From Pseudoalteromonas sp. R3 (lineage in GTDB: Bacteria > Pseudomonadota > Gammaproteobacteria > Enterobacterales > Alteromonadaceae): a stretch of 64,000 nucleotides of DNA. This document shows positions 19,464 through 28,102 of this stretch, piece by piece (position 1 is the first letter of the stretch; every line of letters begins with the position of its first letter). The notes under the pieces were generated by a model. That model did no database searches, had not been told where the DNA came from, and worked only from the letters and a program-made list of their open reading frames with translations. The stretch spans positions 1,488,001 through 1,552,000 of the forward strand of contig NZ_CP034835.1 of NCBI RefSeq assembly GCF_004014715.1. The letters are read 5' to 3'. A program made the position numbers and the translations under genes.

Positions 19464-19997
19464 ATGAGTCAAGAAAAAACCTCGACAATCGTTGTTGGTA
19501 AACTTGGTGCTCCTTATGGCATCAAAGGTTGGCTTAAGGTGCATTCATTTACTGATGATCCCCAAGGGATCTTCGATTTCAGCCCATGGTTGATAGGTCA
19601 ACAAGGTAAATGGCAAACCCTTGAAGTGAGTGACTGGCGTCGTCACAGCAAGGGCTTTATCGCCAAGTTTGCGAACATCAACGACAGAGACGAAGCAATG
19701 GCACTGACCAATGCAGAAATCTCAGTAGATGTAGAGCAGCTCCCTGAATTACCAGAAGGGGAGTTTTATTGGCGAGATCTCATCGGTATGACAGTCGTTA
19801 CGACAAAAGGGTATAACCTGGGTCATGTTGATGACTTGATGGAGACTGGATCAAATGACGTTTTGGTTGTGAAAGCAAACAAAAAAGATGCATTTGGTCA
19901 GTCTGAGCGCTTAATTCCATTCCTGACAGATTCTGTTGTGATTGAAGTTAAGCACGAAGAACGAGAAATTACTGTAGACTGGGATCCGGCGTTTTAA
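19464..19997 (+). CDS. rimM: Ribosome maturation factor RimM
   Basis: RimM (177 residues) helps assemble the 30S head and binds S19. The N-terminal barrel begins [17 protein letters not shown]; the PRC-barrel domain contains [10 protein letters not shown] and the SNDVLVV stretch. The stop overlaps the trmD start (TAATGA), showing translational coupling. Confidence 0.97.
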   Translation: MSQEKTSTIVVGKLGAPYGIKGWLKVHSFTDDPQGIFDFSPWLIGQQGKWQTLEVSDWRRHSKGFIAKFANINDRDEAMALTNAEISVDVEQLPELPEGEFYWRDLIGMTVVTTKGYNLGHVDDLMETGSNDVLVVKANKKDAFGQSERLIPFLTDSVVIEVKHEEREITVDWDPAF

Positions 19998-20761
19998 TGA
20001 GTGAACAGCAAAAACTGTGGGTTGGGGTGATCTCACTCTTTCCTGAAATGTTTGACGCGGTAACTCAGCAAGGTGTCACCGGTCGGGCCGTAAAAAACGG
20101 GCTGATCGACTTTCACTGCTGGAATCCGAGAGACTATGCACTGGATAAGCACAGAACTGTTGACGACCGACCTTATGGTGGTGGTCCGGGCATGCTGATG
20201 ATGGTCGAGCCTCTCAAACAAGCCATTCTTGATGCCAAACAGGCAGCAGGGGAAGGCGCTAAAGTAATTTATATGTCTCCACAAGGGCGGAAGTTAGATC
20301 AACAAGGTGCGGCCGAACTGGCTCAATCCGAAAAGTTGATTTTAGTCGCTGGTCGCTACGAAGGTATAGACGAGCGGATCATCGAGTCGTATGTCGACGA
20401 AGAATGGTCCATCGGGGATTTTATTTTAAGTGGGGGTGAACTGCCCGCCATGACGTTAATCGACGCAGTCGCGCGATTGGTGCCAGGTGTGTTAGGCCAC
20501 AACCAGTCTGCAGAACAAGATTCGTTCTCAGACGGCTTATTAGATTGTCCACACTATACTCGGCCAGAAACGTTGGATGGAAAACAGGTGCCTGCTGTAT
20601 TGCTCAGTGGAAACCACCAAGCGATAGCCGAGTGGCGCTTAAAGCAGTCACTGGGAAGAACTTGGCTACGCCGTCCAGACTTGTTGCGTAACCTAGCTCT
20701 GACTGAGGAGCAAGCGCGTTTGCTTGCTGAATTTCAGCAAGAACATGAAGCTTGTGGCTAG
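19997..20761 (+). CDS. trmD: tRNA (guanine-N1)-methyltransferase TrmD
   Basis: TrmD methylates G37 of tRNAs, preventing frameshifts. The 254 residues show the SPOUT-fold knot: [26 protein letters not shown] and [17 protein letters not shown]. It starts within the rimM stop codon and is followed by rplS after about 33 bases. Confidence 0.98.
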   Translation: MSEQQKLWVGVISLFPEMFDAVTQQGVTGRAVKNGLIDFHCWNPRDYALDKHRTVDDRPYGGGPGMLMMVEPLKQAILDAKQAAGEGAKVIYMSPQGRKLDQQGAAELAQSEKLILVAGRYEGIDERIIESYVDEEWSIGDFILSGGELPAMTLIDAVARLVPGVLGHNQSAEQDSFSDGLLDCPHYTRPETLDGKQVPAVLLSGNHQAIAEWRLKQSLGRTWLRRPDLLRNLALTEEQARLLAEFQQEHEACG

Positions 20762-20794
20762 AAGACAGTTACTCCTAGGAATGTGAGAAATAAA

Positions 20795-21154
20795 ATGGCA
20801 AAAGTAAACCAAAATATTATTAAAGAGCTTGAAGCTGAACAGCTTAAGCAAGACGTACCTGCTTTCGGCGCTGGTGACACAGTAGTTGTTCAGGTTCGCG
20901 TTAAAGAAGGCGAGAAAGAGCGTCTACAGGCCTTTGAAGGTGTTGTAATCGCTAAGCGTAATCGTGGTCTTCACTCTGCATTCACAGTTCGTAAAATCTC
21001 GAACGGTGAAGGTGTAGAGCGTGTATTCCAAACGCACAGCCCTCTTGTTAGCAGCATTGCAGTGAAGCGTCGTGGTGCAGTTCGCCGCGCGAAACTTTAC
21101 TATCTGCGTGAGCGTTCTGGTAAGTCTGCACGTATTAAAGAAAAACTTAATTAA
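20795..21154 (+). CDS. rplS: 50S ribosomal protein L19
   Basis: L19 sits at the 30S-50S interface. The start at the ATG at 20795 ([18 protein letters not shown]) gives 119 residues, matching the family; a GTG at 20783 would add four residues and is not favoured. It carries the typical [12 protein letters not shown] and [16 protein letters not shown] stretches. Last gene of the operon. Confidence 0.97.
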   Translation: MAKVNQNIIKELEAEQLKQDVPAFGAGDTVVVQVRVKEGEKERLQAFEGVVIAKRNRGLHSAFTVRKISNGEGVERVFQTHSPLVSSIAVKRRGAVRRAKLYYLRERSGKSARIKEKLN

Positions 21155-21177
21155 TACGTCGCATTTACCAATGCTTA

Positions 21178-21208
21178 AAAACGGGCCACTCTTTGAGTGG
21201 CCCGTTTT
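21178..21208 (+). terminator. Terminator of the rpsP operon
   Basis: AAAACGGGCCACT (21178-21190), loop CTTTG, AGTGGCCCGTTTT (21196-21208), then GGTTTTA. Perfect 13-bp stem. Confidence 0.92.
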
Positions 21209-21363
21209 GGTTTTAGGCCCGAATCGTCTTACTTCCTCAATTGCCTGCCTATACGTCTACTTTTAGCTTTAATTCAATGATCAATCTGCTTTTGTATGGA
21301 CTATGATGAGATTTAATCGCGGCAAAAGAGCTTGCTAATCTAAGCGAGTTGGCATTAGACTGG

Positions 21364-21401
21364 TGTACCTTTTGGTTTACTAAAGTAAATAATAGTTTAC
21401 A
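21364..21401 (+). promoter_or_regulatory. Tandem TyrR-like boxes before tyrA
   Basis: AGTAAA-N6-TTTACA at 21384-21401 matches the TyrR box core (TGTAAA-N6-TTTACA) at 11 of 12 defined bases. A weaker TGTACC-N6-TTTACT lies at 21364-21381, centred 20 bases upstream. The strong box ends two bases before the tyrA ATG, so repression could block initiation of transcription or translation. Confidence 0.65.
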
Positions 21402-21403
21402 GT

Positions 21404-22543
21404 ATGGGAATGAGTCAAACATCTGAACTAACTTTGCTCAGGGAAAAAATTGACGCCTGCGACAGTGCGTTGGTTGACCTGCTGGCGCAGCGGCGAGAAC
21501 TCACTGAGCAGGTTGGAAAAATCAAGCAAGTCACTGGGGCACCGCTGCATGTACCACAAAGGGAGGCAGACCTGATTGAGGCAAGGCGAGCGCAGGCCGA
21601 TGAAAAGGGCGTCAATCCGGATCTCGTTGAAGATATATTGCGTCGAATGATGCGTGAAGCCTATGAGAATCAGCAAAGTGAGCTGGCTTGCGCAGCCCCT
21701 CAGTTATCTCCTGTTGTGATTGTTGGTGGCGCAGGTGCTATGGGTCAATTGTTTACCCGCCAGTTAGAGCGCTCAGGGTACGAAGTGCGTATTTTGGATA
21801 AAGCACAGCAAGCAGATCAAGCGACGATACTCTCGGGTGCTAAGCTGGTGCTACTAAGTGTCCCGATTAATGCGCTGGAGCAGGTGATCAGTGAATTACC
21901 TCCACTTCCTGACGATTGCGTGCTGGCAGATATTACCTCTGTCAAACAAGCACCCTTGCAAGCGATGATGAAAAAGCACCCCGGGCCTGTGGTGGGGTTG
22001 CACCCAATGTTTGGGCCAGATATTTCACATTGGGTGAAGCAAACCGTAGTGGTGTGTGACGGGCGCAATAGCGAGGTGTATCAGGGATTGCTTGAACAGC
22101 TTAAGATCTGGGGGTGTCATTTGGCTAATATGGCGGCCAAAAAGCACGATCAGGCTATGCAGATCATCCAGGTTATGCGCCACCTTACGACTTTTGTTTA
22201 TGGCCAATTTCTGGCTCGTCAGTGTCATACGCTGGAAGAGCTAAAAGGATGTTCATCACCGATTTATCAGCTTGAGCTCATGATGGTTGGCCGCCTGTTT
22301 GCGCAGTCCGGGGAGCTGTACACAGATATCATGTTGGCACAGTTTGATGAAGTGGAAGGGCTGCTGGCAAGCTACCAGGATACCTTTGAACAGACACTGA
22401 GCCGTTTGCAATCAGGTGACAAAGCGGCACTTATGGCCGCCTTTGATGAGGCAAAAAGCTACTTCTCGGACAGTGCACAAACCTTTTTACGTCAAAGCCG
22501 TGGTCTGCTCAATAAGGCCAACGACGCTAAGGTCATTTCTTAG
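21404..22543 (+). CDS. tyrA: Bifunctional chorismate mutase/prephenate dehydrogenase (T-protein)
   Basis: TyrA converts chorismate to prephenate and then to 4-hydroxyphenylpyruvate for tyrosine synthesis. The 379-residue protein has an AroQ chorismate mutase domain (1-90; LREKIDACDSALVDLLAQR). The NAD-binding domain opens VIVGGAGAMGQLFTRQLERS; catalytic features include VGLHPMFGPD. Length matches E. coli TyrA (373). Two in-frame ATGs (21404 and 21410) compete; neither has a clear Shine-Dalgarno, because the TyrR-like boxes occupy that space. It is monocistronic and convergent with pheA. Confidence 0.95.
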   Translation: MGMSQTSELTLLREKIDACDSALVDLLAQRRELTEQVGKIKQVTGAPLHVPQREADLIEARRAQADEKGVNPDLVEDILRRMMREAYENQQSELACAAPQLSPVVIVGGAGAMGQLFTRQLERSGYEVRILDKAQQADQATILSGAKLVLLSVPINALEQVISELPPLPDDCVLADITSVKQAPLQAMMKKHPGPVVGLHPMFGPDISHWVKQTVVVCDGRNSEVYQGLLEQLKIWGCHLANMAAKKHDQAMQIIQVMRHLTTFVYGQFLARQCHTLEELKGCSSPIYQLELMMVGRLFAQSGELYTDIMLAQFDEVEGLLASYQDTFEQTLSRLQSGDKAALMAAFDEAKSYFSDSAQTFLRQSRGLLNKANDAKVIS

Positions 22544-22553
22544 TTATCATGGC

Positions 22554-22575
22554 AGAGCGAGGCAAGCCTCGCTCT
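22554..22575 (+). terminator. Terminator after tyrA
   Basis: AGAGCGAGG (22554-22562) with CCTCGCTCT (22567-22575), loop CAAG, followed by CATTCTTTTA. Confidence 0.8.
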
Positions 22576-22584
22576 CATTCTTTT

Positions 22585-22794
22585 ATACCAATTTACTTAA
22601 TTAAGTGTTCTATTTTGAGGCGAGAAAATATCGTCGATAACACCGCTCTCGCGTCCTGCTATCGCTGAGGCACCTACATCCATATAGGCGAGGCAAAAAT
22701 TTCGTTATTTAGTTGCTCTAAATGAGAAATTTTTAACACCGTTAGCGGCATATTTGCTCCTTCAAATTGAACAGGTATGAAGTGAAACTGGTAT
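22585..22794. repeat. MITE-like intergenic repeat, full copy
   Basis: A 210-bp non-coding element fills the tyrA-pheA gap. Its ends are imperfect inverted repeats: left ATACCAATTTACTTAATTA, right (reverse complement) ATACCAGTTTCACTTCATA. Inside is a nested hairpin: AAAAATTTC (22695-22703) with GAAATTTTT (22726-22734), enclosing ATTTAG/CTAAAT. Its last base overlaps the pheA stop codon. A shortened copy lies at 56094-56134, which supports mobility. There is no coding capacity for a transposase, so any movement would be in trans. Confidence 0.7.
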
Positions 22795-23948
22795 TATACC
22801 ACTTCTACTGCCTGTAGTGATTCGCTTTGGTAACAACCCAGAATACGTACATACTGGGTATGCTCTTTCAAAGATTCCAGGGCGCTTTGCACTTGTTTAT
22901 CCGCGACATTAGCCTGCAGATCAACATAAAACACTTCTTCCCATGGGTTACCTGGCACAGGGCGTGATTCCAGCTTGGTCATATTGATATTGTGTTCTTT
23001 GAACACCATCAAGGCATCGGCAAGAGAGCCGACTTTTTGCTTAGTTGCCATGATCAGGCTGGTTTTGGTAGGGATCTGAGTTGATACTTGTAGTGGCTGA
23101 CGTGCAACAACAATGAAACGACTGTGATTTTCCGCTTGATTAGCCAGACCACTTTTAAGCACTTCTAAACCGAATCCCTTACCTGCCTGTGCTGAACCAA
23201 TCGCTGCACTGTTTGGTGTGTCTGCGGCCAGTTTCAGTGCGCTGGACGTGGAGTCGCAGGTTTCTTGTGTCAGATCGCCAAGTCCTTCGAGGAAGCGGCT
23301 ACATTGTGCGAAAGGTTGGTGATGAGCGAAAATCTTATTGATGTCCTTGAGGGTAGTGCCTTCTTGTGCCAGCAAACAGTGTTCAACACTATGTGTTACC
23401 TCACCAATAATAGAAACCTGAGCATGCTGGAGTAAATCAAAGACTTCATTGATACTCCCTGAGCTGGTATTTTCAATCGGTAGTATACCGTAGTCAGCCT
23501 GGCCTTTTTCAACAGACTGGGTGATGTCCGAAAACGTCTGACACCCCAGCTCAACCAGTGTACCCGGGCGACGGCTGAAATACTTGTGACAGGCAAGCTG
23601 GCTATAAGAACCTTGCCCACCCAGATAAGCAACTTTATGAGTATCACTCAGAGACTCCGGATTCAGACTTTTCTGTAGTAGCGCTTGTTGATTCAATACT
23701 GAGTCTTCCAGGATCACCTGAAAAACGTTGTTGATATAAAAAGGGTCTAGTCCGAGTGATTTGCCGTAACTAATGAGTTTTTCCAGCAGCGCCAGCTCAC
23801 GAGCCTCGTCTCTGATAGGCTTGTTATTGGTGATCTTATATTCCAGTACGCTGTGGCTCAATCTGCGGCGCTTTGCCAGCAGGATCAGCAGTTCTGAATC
23901 AATTTCATTGATGTCCTTACGTAGCGCATCCAAAGTATCTTGTGTCAT
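22794..23948 (-). CDS. pheA: Bifunctional chorismate mutase/prephenate dehydratase (P-protein)
   Basis: PheA makes phenylpyruvate from chorismate via prephenate. The 384 residues contain an AroQ mutase domain (1-90; LRKDINEIDSELLILLAKRR), the dehydratase domain with YLGGQGSYSQLAC and GILPIENTSSGSINEV, and a C-terminal ACT domain for phenylalanine feedback (LESRPVPGNPWEEVFYVD). Expression is controlled by an upstream phenylalanine attenuator at 23971-24086. The stop codon abuts a repeat element. Confidence 0.96.
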   Translation of the reverse strand: MTQDTLDALRKDINEIDSELLILLAKRRRLSHSVLEYKITNNKPIRDEARELALLEKLISYGKSLGLDPFYINNVFQVILEDSVLNQQALLQKSLNPESLSDTHKVAYLGGQGSYSQLACHKYFSRRPGTLVELGCQTFSDITQSVEKGQADYGILPIENTSSGSINEVFDLLQHAQVSIIGEVTHSVEHCLLAQEGTTLKDINKIFAHHQPFAQCSRFLEGLGDLTQETCDSTSSALKLAADTPNSAAIGSAQAGKGFGLEVLKSGLANQAENHSRFIVVARQPLQVSTQIPTKTSLIMATKQKVGSLADALMVFKEHNINMTKLESRPVPGNPWEEVFYVDLQANVADKQVQSALESLKEHTQYVRILGCYQSESLQAVEVV

Positions 23949-23970
23949 AGGTCCTCACTCCCATTTTGCC

Positions 23971-23999
23971 AAAAAAAAGCCTCCCGGTGTGGGAGGCTT
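23971..23999 (-). terminator. pheA attenuator terminator
   Basis: On the minus strand AAGCCTCCC, loop ACACC, GGGAGGCTT (stem 23977-23985 with 23991-23999) is followed by eight Ts (23978-23971). Bases 23993-24000 (TAAGCCTC on the transcript) can instead pair with GAGGCTTA at 24028-24035 inside the leader ORF, an antiterminator. Confidence 0.9.
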
Positions 24000-24026
24000 A
24001 GCTATCTGATTTTTACACGCAAACAG

Positions 24027-24086
24027 TTAAGCCTCTTCACCTAAAGAAGCTAAAAAGAAAAAGTAGTTGCGTGTCGTTAAAGTCAT
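24027..24086 (-). CDS. pheL: phe operon leader peptide PheL
   Basis: A 19-residue ORF, MTLTTRNYFFFLASLGEEA, ends in TAA at 24027-24029. The Tyr-Phe-Phe-Phe run is where a ribosome short of charged tRNA-Phe would stall, freeing the downstream segment to form the antiterminator and let pheA be read. It is too short for usual gene finders. Position and pairing logic are seen directly; function follows from the E. coli pheL-pheA mechanism, although the peptide itself differs. Confidence 0.88.
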   Translation of the reverse strand: MTLTTRNYFFFLASLGEEA

Positions 24087-24126
24087 AAATCTGTCTAAAA
24101 TGTGGTTCTTAATCTAATTAACGCTA

Positions 24127-24156
24127 TTATTACCACAGATCATTTTAACTATACAA
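24127..24156 (-). promoter_or_regulatory. Candidate promoter of pheL-pheA
   Basis: On the minus strand TTGTAT (24156-24151) and TAATAA (24132-24127), 18-base spacer, would start transcription around 24120, upstream of pheL. Moderate match. Confidence 0.45.
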
Positions 24157-24262
24157 GCCCGAATTGAGACATATCTGGCAAAGTGTTTGGCGAGGTTCTC
24201 CGTGATCTGGTATATTCTGGCCATATACTCTTGAAAAACGACAACTAGCTAAAAGGTTTATC

Positions 24263-27256
24263 GTGGGCTATCGACGACCTGTGTCTCGCTTTGGTTTTAA
24301 CTCACTCAGTGTCAAACTCCCGGTGTTAACGGCAGCCGTTTGTTTGATTGCCGGCGTTATTGCTGCCGCACTGATGTTGAAAACCGAAGAAAAGCAACTT
24401 GTGCATGAAGAATTTCATGAGTTAAAGCAAAAAAGCGAGCAAACGCTCATACACTTTTCCGAATTCTTAACGTTGAAGAAAAAATTGGCGCAGCAAGCCA
24501 ATATGGTTGTCGGCAGAACACTCTTCTCTGATCAAAGTGAGCAACGTGCATCATATCCTCAGGTGCAAATAAATCGTACAGATGGGCGTGTTAACAGCAT
24601 TGCAGCTAACGGTATTTCGGCGGCTTATCTACCTGAAAAAAACCTAAATGAACAAAATCAGGCGTTGCTCAACGAATCTGAATATGTCTGGAATTCATTA
24701 TCTCCTTTGCTCCTTCAGGACTTTTTTAATTTTTACCTTTATACCACCGACGATTTTGTACGGATATCGCCACCAAACTCATTATTGATTGATGGTAAAG
24801 GGAGTAATCATTTCAGCATTCATGCCTTACCGCTATTGAGGGAAGAACTGAATCCGACTCGTCAGGCACTATGGTCGGGGATCCACTTCGATGAAGTCTG
24901 GAGCAAGTGGGTAGTCAGCGTGCTTGTCCCTCTGTATGTAGATGACATATATCAGGGCTATACAGGCAGCGATTTAGAGTTAGATGTGCTGTTGAGGCGC
25001 CTTCCTGAGAGTTCAGATACCCTTAGTTATATAGTGTTTGATAAGCAGGGAAGAGTCTTGTCCGCACCAAATATGGGTATTATTGCGCACAATAATGAAC
25101 TGGCAGATAAGTCTTCATTGCCGGTAGCGTTCCAGGAGATGATAGACAGCACGTTACGGGTTAACTTACCCAGCCTGCAAAGTGAGTTTGGATATAATCA
25201 GGAATCTTATCTCGCTAATGTGGTCCATTTGATGGAGTTAGACTGGTATGTCGGCTATTACAAAAAACGTGACACCGCATTATCTGCTCTCAATAATCTC
25301 AAATGGAAATTCTCTGGTTTATTTATCCTTTACGGTCTCTTTGTTTCCTTATTACTACATCAGGTTATTTATCATCTGATTTTAAAACGTGTCAATCAGT
25401 CTGTGAATGCGCTGATCTCGTTTGGCAAAGGTCAGCTTGAATCCCCAGAATTACCTGATGCCAACGATGAGTTAGGTGTGCTGAATGCGTCAATTAATGA
25501 TATGAGCAGCGAAACCCGTAAGCTGATCCATGGCCTCAATACTCGAGTATTGGAACGAGAGTCTGCTCAAAAACAAGCGAACCGCCTGGGTAAAGCTGTT
25601 GAATTTTCCGGGACCGGAGTGCTTATCACCAATGATAGGTTTAAAATTGAATACGTGAACCCCAAAATGCTGGAGATGACCGGCTTTAATGAAGCGCATT
25701 TTATTGGTGCGCCTTTGCTTGGGATTGTTTCGAAAGAAATGGCGATTATCGTTGACGACATAGATTTTGACCTACGCAGTCGGAACTACTGGCGAGGCGA
25801 TACACTGCTACAAGGTGTTTCTGATGAGCAAATCTGGGTGAGCCTGAGCATATCCCCTATTCGCGAGGAAAGTGGCAGGATCTCAAGCTATGTTGCATCA
25901 GCGCAGGATATCTCCTTTGTTAAAGAAAGCCAGCGTAAAATGGAAGAACTGGCCTACTTTGACACGCTGACCGGGCTGGCAAATCGTACCTTTTTCCGAA
26001 TGCAGTTGCGCAAATCAATGGCACTTGCCGAACGCGGACATTATGCTTTTGCGTTGTTTTACTTCGACCTCGATGAGTTCAAGCGTATCAATGACACCCT
26101 GGGTCACGATGCCGGGGACCGATTATTGGTTGAAGTCGCCGAACGCTTAAAGCAGCGGTTGCGAGCTGAAGATACGATAGCACGTCTGGGCGGTGATGAG
26201 TTCGCTGTGCTCCTCAGTGGCATAGAAAGTCGAGATAATGCCATGGATGTGGCCCACACAATTCAACGAACACTCGCTAAACCAATCCGACTTGGTAACA
26301 ACGAGGTCATTGTCAGCGCCAGCATAGGCATCACATTGGCACCTTTTGACAGCAAAGAGGAAGAGCAGCTATTAAAGCATGCTGATCTTGCCATGTACGA
26401 AGCAAAGGCTAAGGGAAGAAATACCTTTCACTTTTATTCTCAGGAACTGGACGCGGCTGCCAACGAGCGTTTGTATATTGAGAACGAGCTCCGCCAGGCG
26501 ATCAAAGAGGGCCAGTTCAGCCTGCGTTATCAGCCTCAGATTGACAGTACTACAGAACAAGTCGTCGGGTATGAGGCACTGGTTCGCTGGTATCACCCTG
26601 AAAAAGGGTTTATTGCGCCAACTAAATTTATTCCTATTGCTGAAGCGACAGGTATGATTGTTGAACTGGGCGCCTGGGTATTGCGAGAAGCCTGTCAATT
26701 TTCCGCGAGGTTGCGCCGCAGTGGCCGCACTGCGGATATTTCCATCAACCTGTCTGCACGGCAATTCAAGGATGCAGAGTTGATTGAGTATATTTCAACT
26801 ACGTTGAAAGAAACCGGCCTGTCTCCCGATATGTTGCACCTTGAGTTAACAGAAAGCATGTTGATGGGGGATGTGGAGGCGGCGATAGAACAACTGCTGG
26901 AAATGAAAAAGTTGGGTGTGTCCTTGTCTATTGATGACTTTGGCACGGGTTACTCTTCGCTCAGTTACCTGAAGCGCTTTCCGGTCGATGTGCTCAAAGT
27001 GGACCGCTCATTCGTTAAGGACATTCCTCAAGATTCGAATGACATGGAGATCACGGCGGCAATCATAGCGATGGCACAGAAGTTGAGCATGAAAGTGATT
27101 GCTGAAGGCGTAGAGACTCAGGAGCAGGTGGCATTTTTACAAAGAAATAACTGCTTTATTGTACAAGGTTACTACTACAGTGCGCCTTTAACTGAACACG
27201 AAATTCTGATGCAAAGTCAACACCCTGATATAGGACAGGGCAAACAGGCGCATTAA
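24263..27256 (+). CDS. Membrane-bound GGDEF-EAL c-di-GMP signalling protein
   Basis: A 997-residue protein with a GTG start at 24263. It has one N-terminal helix (about 15-38), a large periplasmic sensor of Cache type (40-345), a second helix (about 348-370), a HAMP-like segment, a PAS domain (about 435-560), GGDEF (about 575-735) and EAL (about 745-985). GGDEF is intact, with RAED five residues before it as a product-inhibition I-site. EAL is intact too, with DDFGTGYSSLSYLKRFP. It could both make and break c-di-GMP; which activity wins cannot be told. Divergent from pheA. Confidence 0.93.
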   Translation: MGYRRPVSRFGFNSLSVKLPVLTAAVCLIAGVIAAALMLKTEEKQLVHEEFHELKQKSEQTLIHFSEFLTLKKKLAQQANMVVGRTLFSDQSEQRASYPQVQINRTDGRVNSIAANGISAAYLPEKNLNEQNQALLNESEYVWNSLSPLLLQDFFNFYLYTTDDFVRISPPNSLLIDGKGSNHFSIHALPLLREELNPTRQALWSGIHFDEVWSKWVVSVLVPLYVDDIYQGYTGSDLELDVLLRRLPESSDTLSYIVFDKQGRVLSAPNMGIIAHNNELADKSSLPVAFQEMIDSTLRVNLPSLQSEFGYNQESYLANVVHLMELDWYVGYYKKRDTALSALNNLKWKFSGLFILYGLFVSLLLHQVIYHLILKRVNQSVNALISFGKGQLESPELPDANDELGVLNASINDMSSETRKLIHGLNTRVLERESAQKQANRLGKAVEFSGTGVLITNDRFKIEYVNPKMLEMTGFNEAHFIGAPLLGIVSKEMAIIVDDIDFDLRSRNYWRGDTLLQGVSDEQIWVSLSISPIREESGRISSYVASAQDISFVKESQRKMEELAYFDTLTGLANRTFFRMQLRKSMALAERGHYAFALFYFDLDEFKRINDTLGHDAGDRLLVEVAERLKQRLRAEDTIARLGGDEFAVLLSGIESRDNAMDVAHTIQRTLAKPIRLGNNEVIVSASIGITLAPFDSKEEEQLLKHADLAMYEAKAKGRNTFHFYSQELDAAANERLYIENELRQAIKEGQFSLRYQPQIDSTTEQVVGYEALVRWYHPEKGFIAPTKFIPIAEATGMIVELGAWVLREACQFSARLRRSGRTADISINLSARQFKDAELIEYISTTLKETGLSPDMLHLELTESMLMGDVEAAIEQLLEMKKLGVSLSIDDFGTGYSSLSYLKRFPVDVLKVDRSFVKDIPQDSNDMEITAAIIAMAQKLSMKVIAEGVETQEQVAFLQRNNCFIVQGYYYSAPLTEHEILMQSQHPDIGQGKQAH

Positions 27257-27264
27257 GCCAGTTA

Positions 27265-27291
27265 GGCGAGCTCGAAGGTATCAGGCTCGCC
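27265..27291. terminator. Hairpin between convergent genes
   Basis: GGCGAGC (27265-27271) and GCTCGCC (27285-27291) between the GGDEF-EAL gene and yciH. No T-run on the plus strand. Confidence 0.4.
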
Positions 27292-27303
27292 CTTCGGCTG
27301 AGC

Positions 27304-27633
27304 TCAGCCTCCCGCGATTTTAACTTTGAAACCTTGTGCTTCTAGCAGCGCTTTAAGCTTATTACGGTCATCACCTTGGATTTCTATCACATTATCTTTG
27401 AGTGCGCCGCCCTGACCCATTTTACTTTTTAAAGTTTTCGCCAGTTTTTTCATATCGTGTTCTGCCGGGTCAATACCAACAACCAGCATGACGCCCTTGC
27501 CCTTGCGACCTTTCGTTTGGCGTTCGATTCGTACCACGCCATCTTTAAACAGTTTTGCTTGCGGCTCTGGCTTGGATTCAGTGTGTTTTATGCGGCCAGA
27601 CTCGGTTGAGTAAACTAAACGGCTCTCTGACAT
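27304..27633 (-). CDS. yciH: YciH, SUI1/eIF1-like protein
   Basis: From the ATG at 27633, with AGGAG upstream, this is a 109-residue SUI1-domain protein (MSESRLVYSTESGRIK...). The eIF1 fold follows, with GVMLVVGI, MGQGGALKDN and EIQGDD. Bacterial YciH resembles eukaryotic eIF1 and can affect start-site fidelity under stress. A longer reading to 27675 adds non-conserved residues. Convergent with the c-di-GMP gene. Confidence 0.93.
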   Translation of the reverse strand: MSESRLVYSTESGRIKHTESKPEPQAKLFKDGVVRIERQTKGRKGKGVMLVVGIDPAEHDMKKLAKTLKSKMGQGGALKDNVIEIQGDDRNKLKALLEAQGFKVKIAGG

Positions 27634-27778
27634 TTTGACTCTCCTGTTTGAGGCTGAATGCGGCCATGGTAACAAAAAGCGTTTTGAAGCGAGATAATTT
27701 TTTGGCTAATTTCACTTATCGGTTTATATTTAAAACAACATCATGGATACCAAAATTCAACTAAAGTAGGAGCTTGCG

Positions 27779-28084
27779 ATGAGCCTGAGCAAAAATGCTT
27801 CAGCGGACGGAAAAACTTTAACGATACAAATCAAAGGAAAGTTTGATTTTAACTTGGTCCAATCTTTTCGTCAGGCCTATGCAGAAGTAGGCAATCAAAC
27901 TGAGAAAGTCGTCGTTGATTTGCGTGACACGGACTATATGGATAGTTCAGCGTTAGGTATGTTGCTCAATATGAAAAAAACTCTGGGTGACTCGGTATCA
28001 AGCATACAGATCAGCAATTGCAGACCCCAGCTGAAAAAGATTTTGCAGATTTCAAGATTCGATAAGAAATTCGATATTGATTGA
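27779..28084 (+). CDS. STAS-domain anti-sigma factor antagonist (HsbA-like)
   Basis: This 101-residue single STAS domain resembles SpoIIAA and HsbA. The phosphorylatable serine motif appears as DYMDSSALGMLL (about 56-67). An AGGAG site precedes the ATG at 27779. It lies 18 bases before a receiver-phosphatase-kinase gene that likely sets its phosphorylation state. The pair resembles the HsbA-HsbR switch of Pseudomonas; the downstream target (sigma factor, anti-sigma factor or cyclase) is not visible here. Confidence 0.85.
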   Translation: MSLSKNASADGKTLTIQIKGKFDFNLVQSFRQAYAEVGNQTEKVVVDLRDTDYMDSSALGMLLNMKKTLGDSVSSIQISNCRPQLKKILQISRFDKKFDID

Positions 28085-28102
28085 AGCACTAGGGATTAGT
28101 GT

